This document shows positions 30,724-35,715 of a stretch of DNA of 35,715 nt, in pieces (the stretch's first letter is position 1; each line of letters starts with the position of its first letter). A program made the translations under genes and the position numbers. Origin of the DNA: Actinobacteria bacterium OK074 (GTDB lineage: Bacteria > Actinomycetota > Actinomycetes > Streptomycetales > Streptomycetaceae); contig LJCV01000312.1 of NCBI GenBank assembly GCA_001298575.1, positions 1-35,715 of the forward strand. Direction: 5' to 3'. The notes under the pieces were generated by a model. The model worked only from the letters and a program-made list of their open reading frames with translations. It had not been told where the DNA came from and did not search any database.

Positions 30724-33056
30724 CGGACGCCCACCTGCCCACCGCCTCCCACTGGGGCGCCTACCGCGCCCACGATACCCCCGACGGCCTCGACGTCCGC
30801 CCGCACCCCGACGACCCCGCCCCCTCCCCGCTGCTCGGCAACATCGCCGACGCCCTGCGCCACCCCACCCGCGTGCGCCGCCCCGCCGTGCGCCGCGGCT
30901 GGCTGGAGCACGGGCCCGGCCCGAGCGAGGGCCGGGGCCGCGAACCGTTCGTCGAGGTCGGCTGGGACGAGGCCCTCGACCTGGTCGCCGCCGAACTCGC
31001 CCGCGTACGCGACGAGTTCGGCCCCCAGGCGGTGTACGGCGGCTCCTACGGCTGGGGCTCGGCCGGCCGCTTCCACCACGCCCAGAGCCAACTCCACCGG
31101 TTCCTCGCCCAGTTCGGCGGCTACACCGCCTCCCGCAACACCTACAGCAACGGCACCACCACCGTCCTGCTGCCGCACCTGCTGGGCCCGGCGGGCACCG
31201 AGGCCGTGCTGCGCTCCGCCACCAGCTGGCCCACCCTGGTGCGGCACACCGAACTGATCGTCGCGTTCGGCGGCATCCCCGAGAAGAACGTCTACGTCAC
31301 CCCCGGCGGCGTCACCCTGCACCGCACCCCGGGCCACCTCGCCCAACTCGCCGCCGCGGGCGTCCACGTGGCCCTGATCAGCCCGCTGCGCGCCGACCTG
31401 CCCGCGGGCCTGTCCACGACCTGGTACCCGGTGGTGCCCGCCACCGACACCGCCCTCATGCTCGGCCTCGCCCACACCCTGCTCACCGAGAACCTCCACG
31501 ACCGGGACTTCCTGGCCCGCTGCACCAGCGGCTTCGACACCTTCGCCCACTACCTCCAGGGCCGCACCGACCACACCCCCAAGAGCGCCGACTGGGCGGC
31601 GAAGCTCTGCGGCATCGACGCCCACGACATCCGCGGCCTGGCCCGCCGCATGGCCGCCGCCCGCACCCTCGTCACCGTCACCTGGTCCCTGCAACGCATC
31701 CAGCACGGCGAACAACCCGTCTGGGCCGCCCTCGCACTGGCCGCCATGCTCGGCCAGATCGGCCTGCCCGGCGGCGGGTTCGGCCACGGCTATGGCTCCA
31801 TGGGCGACGTCGGCGAACACGGCCCCCAAGTGCGCCTGCCCCACCTGCCCCAGGACCCCAACCCCGTCGAGGAGTTCATCCCCTGCGCCCGCATCGCCGA
31901 CATGCTCCTGCACCCCGGCGAGGAGTACGACTACGACGGCACCCGGCGCACCTACCCGCACATCCGCCTCGTCCACTGGGCGGGCGGCAACCCCTTCCAC
32001 CACCACCAGAACCTCGGCCGGCTGCGCCGCGCCTTCGCCCGCCCCGACACCGTCCTGGTCCACGAACCCCACTGGACGGCCACCGCCCGCCACGCCGACA
32101 TCGTGCTGCCCACCACCACCCCGCTCGAACGCGAGGACTTCGGCGGCGGCCGTCGCGACACCCACCTCATCGCCATGCACCGCGTCACCGACCCGGTGGG
32201 CGAGGCCCGCGACGACCACGCGATCCTCGCCGCCCTCGCCCAACGCCTGGGCTTCGCCGACACGTTCACCGAGGGCCGCACCCCGCGCCAGTGGCTGGAG
32301 CACCTGTACGGCACCTGGCGCGCCGAACGGGGCGGCGGCATCCCGGAGTTCACCGACTTCTGGACGGCGGGGGAGTACCGGTTGCCGGACGGGCCGCGCG
32401 AGTTCACCCTCTTCGAGGACTTCCGCCGCGACCCCGGGAGGCATCCGCTGGACACCCCCAGCGGCCGCATCGAGATCACCTCCGCGGTCATCGGCGCCTT
32501 CGGACTCGCCGACTGCCCCGCCCACCCCGTCTGGCTGGAGCCCGACGAATGGCCCGGCGCCCCGGCCGCCGCCCGCCACCCCCTGCTGCTGATCGCCAAC
32601 CAGCCCGCCACCCGCCTGCACAGCCAGCACGACATGGGCGCGGTCAGCCGCGCCGACAAGGTCGCGGGCCGCGAGGCGGTCGAACTGCACCCGCTCGACG
32701 CGGCGGAGCGCGGCATCCGCGACGGCGACGTGGTCCGCCTCCACAACGACCGCGGCAGCGTCCTGGCCGGTGCCCGCCTCACCGACGGCCTGCGGCGAGG
32801 AGTGCTACGGCTGCCGACGGGCGCCTGGTTCGACCCGCTCCCCGGCGACGGGCCGACCCAGTGCGTCCACGGCAACCCCAACACCCTCACCGCCGACACC
32901 CCCGCCTCCCACCTCAGCCAGGGCCCCACCGGCCAGCACGCCCTGGTCCAGGCGGAACGCCACGAGGGCGAGCCCCCGCCGGTGACGGTCCACCGCCCGC
33001 CGCTGCTGCTCGACGGCGACGACAGGTCCGCCGCATCGCGCCGGTCCCGCCCCTGA
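30720..33056 (+). CDS. Cytoplasmic molybdopterin oxidoreductase (BisC/DMSO reductase-like)
   Basis: A 778-residue bis-MGD molybdoenzyme of the DMSO reductase family, closest in pattern and length to BisC (biotin/methionine sulfoxide reductase). It has no N-terminal Fe-S cysteine cluster and no Tat signal, so it is cytoplasmic. SYGWGSAGRFHHAQSQLHRFLAQFGGYTASRNTYSNGTT contains the likely Mo ligand Ser143. Other landmarks: LVHWAGGNPFHHHQNLGRLRRAFARPDTVLVHEPHWTATARHADIVLPTTTPLERED and the C-terminal cofactor-binding TRLHSQHD and HPLDAAERGIRDGDVVRLHNDRGSVL. It would reduce S-oxides to thioethers, or a related oxygen-atom transfer. Coupled by ATGA to the monooxygenase gene; the pairing of an oxygenase with an S-oxide reductase in one operon is unusual. 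Confidence 0.88.
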   Translation: MTDAHLPTASHWGAYRAHDTPDGLDVRPHPDDPAPSPLLGNIADALRHPTRVRRPAVRRGWLEHGPGPSEGRGREPFVEVGWDEALDLVAAELARVRDEFGPQAVYGGSYGWGSAGRFHHAQSQLHRFLAQFGGYTASRNTYSNGTTTVLLPHLLGPAGTEAVLRSATSWPTLVRHTELIVAFGGIPEKNVYVTPGGVTLHRTPGHLAQLAAAGVHVALISPLRADLPAGLSTTWYPVVPATDTALMLGLAHTLLTENLHDRDFLARCTSGFDTFAHYLQGRTDHTPKSADWAAKLCGIDAHDIRGLARRMAAARTLVTVTWSLQRIQHGEQPVWAALALAAMLGQIGLPGGGFGHGYGSMGDVGEHGPQVRLPHLPQDPNPVEEFIPCARIADMLLHPGEEYDYDGTRRTYPHIRLVHWAGGNPFHHHQNLGRLRRAFARPDTVLVHEPHWTATARHADIVLPTTTPLEREDFGGGRRDTHLIAMHRVTDPVGEARDDHAILAALAQRLGFADTFTEGRTPRQWLEHLYGTWRAERGGGIPEFTDFWTAGEYRLPDGPREFTLFEDFRRDPGRHPLDTPSGRIEITSAVIGAFGLADCPAHPVWLEPDEWPGAPAAARHPLLLIANQPATRLHSQHDMGAVSRADKVAGREAVELHPLDAAERGIRDGDVVRLHNDRGSVLAGARLTDGLRRGVLRLPTGAWFDPLPGDGPTQCVHGNPNTLTADTPASHLSQGPTGQHALVQAERHEGEPPPVTVHRPPLLLDGDDRSAASRRSRP

Positions 33057-33099
33057 CGCCGCCGCCGAGCCGCACCCCCGTTCCGCAGCCGTACGGCGT

Positions 33100-33142
33100 G
33101 GGTGCGGACGTCCACCCTCCCCCGAAGGGGACGTCCGCACCC
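33100..33142. terminator. Bidirectional terminator after the molybdoenzyme gene
   Basis: Perfect 14-bp stem GGGTGCGGACGTCC (33100-33113) / GGACGTCCGCACCC (33129-33142) with a 15-base loop. It lies between convergent genes ending at 33056 and 33194. Confidence 0.8.
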
Positions 33143-33193
33143 GCTCCCCCGACCGGACTGCGGTTCACGCGTCCGGGGGCGCGGTCCGTGCCG

Positions 33194-34279
33194 TCACCAG
33201 CACATCACCGCCGTCTCGCCCGACCCCCACGTGGAGTACAGGCGCACCCGGACGAAGTAACTGCGGCCCTTGACGAGCCTGACCCTGACGGCCGCGCTGT
33301 GCGGGGTGCCGCCGTCGTCCGCCCCGGACAGATAGCGGGGCTCGCCGTCGATCTCCTCGAAGACCACCACCACGGTGTCGCTCTCCCCGAAGGTTCCCAG
33401 CGTGTAGTCGCGGGTCTCCGGCGGCTCCACCACGAAGTCGGCCTGCCCGCCCGCCGCCAGCCGCAACGGCACCGAACGGAAGGGCTCCAGCGCGCCCGCG
33501 CGGGGCGCGCCCACCGGCGGGTACCAGCGCAGCGCGAACTCCTTGTCCGCGGGCGACAGCGTGCCCGGGGGCCGCAGGCCCGAGCGGAACTGCGCCGGTT
33601 CCAGGATCAGTCCGGGACCGAACGGGTACTCCATGACCGACTGCGCGTCCCAGACGGAGCCGTTGACCTCGTCCGGGTCCAGCTTGCGCAGGATGTTCGC
33701 GAACGTCCGCTCCCGGCTCCAGTAGTTGGGAGCGCCCGCCAGTTCGTCGTAGACCGCCTCGTCGTCCCAGTGGATGCCGGAGAACGGGCTCTGGTGCTCG
33801 TGCAGCATGCCGAGCGCGTGCCCGATCTCGTGCAGCGCCGTCGAGCGGTTGCCCGGCGCGGTCAGGTCCCAGCCGAAGTTCATGGTGCGCTCGGCCAGCC
33901 CCACCGACAGCGCGTCCCGCCCCACCGTCGACCAGGAGCCGTCACCGGTCTGGAACCCGATGCGCAGCTCGGCCTCCGACCGGTCGTGGACCTCGGCGAA
34001 GGAGAGCCCGATGCCGAGGTCGTACCACTCCCGGAAGCACTCCCGCACGACGTGCCGCTGCTCCTCGGGCCCGGCCCACGGCACCCACTGGGTACGGCCG
34101 CTGCCGGGGACCGGGATCACCGAGCCGTCGGTCTCCGCGTCCAGAAAGCAGTAGTGCAGCACGGTGCCGTTGACCCACATCAGGCGCCCGGACATGAGCG
34201 CGGCCAGCCGCTCGGCGGTCAGCCCCGGAGCGTAGTCGGGGGCCGACTGCTGCGCGAGCGAGCAGTAGCGTGCGGTCAT
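33194..34279 (-). CDS. Astacin-like (M12A) zinc metalloprotease
   Basis: A 361-residue protein with the extended zinc motif HEIGHALGMLHEH (His150, Glu151, His154, His160), a family feature of astacins. The Met-turn is SVMEYPFG. The catalytic domain spans about residues 30-235; the remainder (PLRLAAGGQADFVVEPPETRDYTLGTFG...) looks like a beta-sandwich C-terminal domain ending VRVRLYSTWGSGETAVMCW. No signal peptide or propeptide cysteine switch is visible, which is unusual for astacins; the protein may be cytoplasmic or exported by a non-classical route. ATG 34279 is used; GTG 34285 is two codons upstream in frame. No good ribosome site is seen. Single gene, divergent from the regulator at 34350. 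Confidence 0.88.
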   Translation of the reverse strand: MTARYCSLAQQSAPDYAPGLTAERLAALMSGRLMWVNGTVLHYCFLDAETDGSVIPVPGSGRTQWVPWAGPEEQRHVVRECFREWYDLGIGLSFAEVHDRSEAELRIGFQTGDGSWSTVGRDALSVGLAERTMNFGWDLTAPGNRSTALHEIGHALGMLHEHQSPFSGIHWDDEAVYDELAGAPNYWSRERTFANILRKLDPDEVNGSVWDAQSVMEYPFGPGLILEPAQFRSGLRPPGTLSPADKEFALRWYPPVGAPRAGALEPFRSVPLRLAAGGQADFVVEPPETRDYTLGTFGESDTVVVVFEEIDGEPRYLSGADDGGTPHSAAVRVRLVKGRSYFVRVRLYSTWGSGETAVMCW

Positions 34280-34349
34280 GGGCACAGCCTGCCGCCGGGG
34301 CCCGCCGGGCGCCTGAGTCGGGGCCTACTCAAGTCACCCTGTATCAAGC

Positions 34350-35715
34350 GTGAGTACGCCTGCTCTAGTAGAGGTGACGACTTTCGAACGCGAGACGAAG
34401 ACCCTCGAACTGCCCTGGCCGTTCACCGGCCGGGACGACGAACTGGAGCTGGTACGGCGGGCGTTGGCCGCCGCCCGTCCCGGCATCGTCGTGACCGGGC
34501 CCGCGGGCTGCGGCAAGACCCGGCTGGTGGCCCAGGCCGTCCGCGGCACCGACTGCGTGAAGGTCACCGGCACCCCCCGCACCCGGCAGATCCCCTTCGC
34601 CGCGTTCGCGCACCTCCTGCCCGAGACCGTCTCCCTGCACCGCGCGGTCCACCTCCTGTCCAGCATCCGGACCCTGCTGGTGGACGACGCACACCTCCTC
34701 GACGACTCCTCCGCCGCCCTCGTCCACCACCTGGCGCTGCACGGCCCGACCCGGCTCCTGGTCGTGGCCACCGACGGCGTCCCGGCCCCGCACGCCGTCA
34801 CCCGGCTGTGGACCGGCGAACTCCTGCCCCGGCTGTGCCTGGAGCCGCTGTCCCGCGAGGACACCGCGCACCTGGCCGACACGGGCGCGGGCGGCCGGCT
34901 CGAACCGCTCACCGCGGGCCGCCTGCACCGCCTGGCCGGCGGGGACCTGCGGCTGCTGCGCGACCTCCTGGGCGCCGTACGCGACCGGGGCCTGCTCGAC
35001 CGTACGCCCGAGGGCCGGGCCTGGCACGGGCCGGTCCCGGTGACCGCGACCGTCCGCGAACGCACCGCCCCCGCCCTGGAACGCCCGGATCCGGCGGAGC
35101 GGGAGACCCTCGACCGGCTCGCCTTCGCCGAACCCCTCGCCCCCGCCCTGGACGCCTTCGACCCGCGGATCCTCGAACGCCTGGAGGCCGACGGCCTCAT
35201 CCACGTCGACGACCACGGCGCGGTCCACCTCGCCCACCCCCTGTACGGCCCCGTGCTGCGCGCCGCCGCCGGCCGCCTGCGGGCCGCCCGGCTCACCCCC
35301 GCCCCGGACCGCTACGACGCCGCCCTGCGGGCCGAACAGGCCGCCCTGACACGGCGTATGGAGCGGGCCGACGTCCGGGAGGAGCCCGGCCGGGTGGGGG
35401 AGTGGCTCGCCGAGGAGGGCGCCCCCCTCCCGGCGCCGTACGCCGCCGTACGGGCCCGCTACGCCCGGCTGCGCGGCGCCCCCGCGGAGGCGTCCGCCTG
35501 GGCCCGCAGGGGACTGCGCGGCGCCCCCGCCGACCCGGACTGCCGCCTCGAACTGGCCCTGGCCGCCGCCGAGTCGGGCGACGCCCCGACCGCCCGCGCC
35601 GCCGGCACGGCCTGCATCGCGTCCGCCGCGTGCTTCATGTGCGCCTACCGGATCTGGTACGGCTACGGCCTCGAAGCCGCCGCCCCCGCGACCCTGTTCG
35701 CCGCGATCCTGATGG
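34350..35715 (+). CDS. AAA-ATPase (LAL/LuxR-type) regulator, 3' end outside the window
   Basis: About 455 codons of an incomplete gene. An AAA-type nucleotide-binding domain starts at once: PFTGRDDELELVRRALA, Walker A GPAGCGKTRL (residues ~50-59) and Walker B RTLLVDDAHLLDD (~107-119). Helical, Ala/Arg-rich sequence as in LAL regulators follows. The expected C-terminal LuxR helix-turn-helix lies beyond the window, so the assignment as a regulator is inference from the N-terminal half. GTG 34350 (VSTPALVEVTTFERE) is preferred; GTG 34374 is in frame but has GAGG almost touching it. No ribosome site precedes 34350, so a leaderless start is possible (TATCAA lies just upstream). The last ~35 residues (CIASAACFMCAYRIWYGYG, then hydrophobic) do not resemble the rest. 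Confidence 0.75.
   Translation, partial: MSTPALVEVTTFERETKTLELPWPFTGRDDELELVRRALAAARPGIVVTGPAGCGKTRLVAQAVRGTDCVKVTGTPRTRQIPFAAFAHLLPETVSLHRAVHLLSSIRTLLVDDAHLLDDSSAALVHHLALHGPTRLLVVATDGVPAPHAVTRLWTGELLPRLCLEPLSREDTAHLADTGAGGRLEPLTAGRLHRLAGGDLRLLRDLLGAVRDRGLLDRTPEGRAWHGPVPVTATVRERTAPALERPDPAERETLDRLAFAEPLAPALDAFDPRILERLEADGLIHVDDHGAVHLAHPLYGPVLRAAAGRLRAARLTPAPDRYDAALRAEQAALTRRMERADVREEPGRVGEWLAEEGAPLPAPYAAVRARYARLRGAPAEASAWARRGLRGAPADPDCRLELALAAAESGDAPTARAAGTACIASAACFMCAYRIWYGYGLEAAAPATLFAAILM

Noticed and set aside
1..35715. CRISPR arrays, tRNA/rRNA genes, insertion sequences, attachment sites
   Set aside because: I looked for regularly spaced repeats, cloverleaf or rRNA-like stretches, transposase motifs and target-site duplications and saw none. 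The tandem repeat at 9089-9121 is too short and has no spacers.

Overview
The window is high-GC DNA with strong third-position GC bias, ATGA/GTGA/TGATG gene overlaps, AGGAGG-type ribosome sites and gene families typical of Streptomyces (conservon-type P450, EfeO/EfeB, LAL-type regulator, sugar ABC importer without its own ATPase). I read it as a Streptomyces or close-relative chromosome segment. Both ends look like unreliable or truncated sequence: the first 123 bases are C/G low complexity with a run of 24 C, and the last gene runs off the end.

Layout. (1) 1-1600: remains of an operon: the C-terminus of an SfnB/DszC-like acyl-CoA dehydrogenase-fold protein, a frameshifted and internally deleted sugar-binding lipoprotein, and a broken permease. 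(2) 1601-4935: a cytochrome P450 without the ExxR motif (-), divergent from an MFS transporter (+). (3) 4967-22093: a carbohydrate locus. It encodes a NagZ-like GH3 beta-N-acetylhexosaminidase, a GH5-like clan-A glycosidase, a BadF/BcrA-type sugar kinase, a second GH3 enzyme, a binding protein with two permeases, a His-rich small protein coupled to a large cytoplasmic GH38 alpha-mannosidase, a MurR/RpiR-type regulator and a SIS-domain protein. (4) 22159-24042: a secreted, membrane-anchored phosphoesterase. (5) 24226-27779: the iron genes efeB and efeO, and a DUF1684 protein. (6) 27851-33056: a leader peptide with Cys codons near its end, two luciferase-like flavin monooxygenases and a BisC-like molybdoenzyme, each overlapping the next by ATGA; this looks like a sulfur-salvage operon. 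(7) 33194-35715: an astacin-type metalloprotease (-) and the start of an AAA/LuxR-type regulator (+).

The most interesting system is region 3. The enzymes together would dismantle a mannose/N-acetylglucosamine oligosaccharide inside the cell: the importer brings it in, GH38 removes alpha-mannose, the GH5 enzyme would cleave Man-beta-GlcNAc, the GH3/NagZ enzyme the GlcNAc-beta-GlcNAc bond, and the kinase would phosphorylate the amino sugar. That is the expected set for N-glycan cores. A family of related sites (TGGTTCAATCAACCA-like and GGTGGTTGATAC-like) lies in front of nagZ, the GH5/kinase pair, the importer, GH38, the regulator and the SIS gene. This suggests one regulon under the local RpiR-type protein.

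Second in interest is region 6, where a leader peptide ending RRHVDYCRTSSAVC..., two mutually exclusive hairpins and an inverted repeat over the promoter suggest layered control by sulfur supply. All functions are inferred from sequence reading alone; no database search was run.
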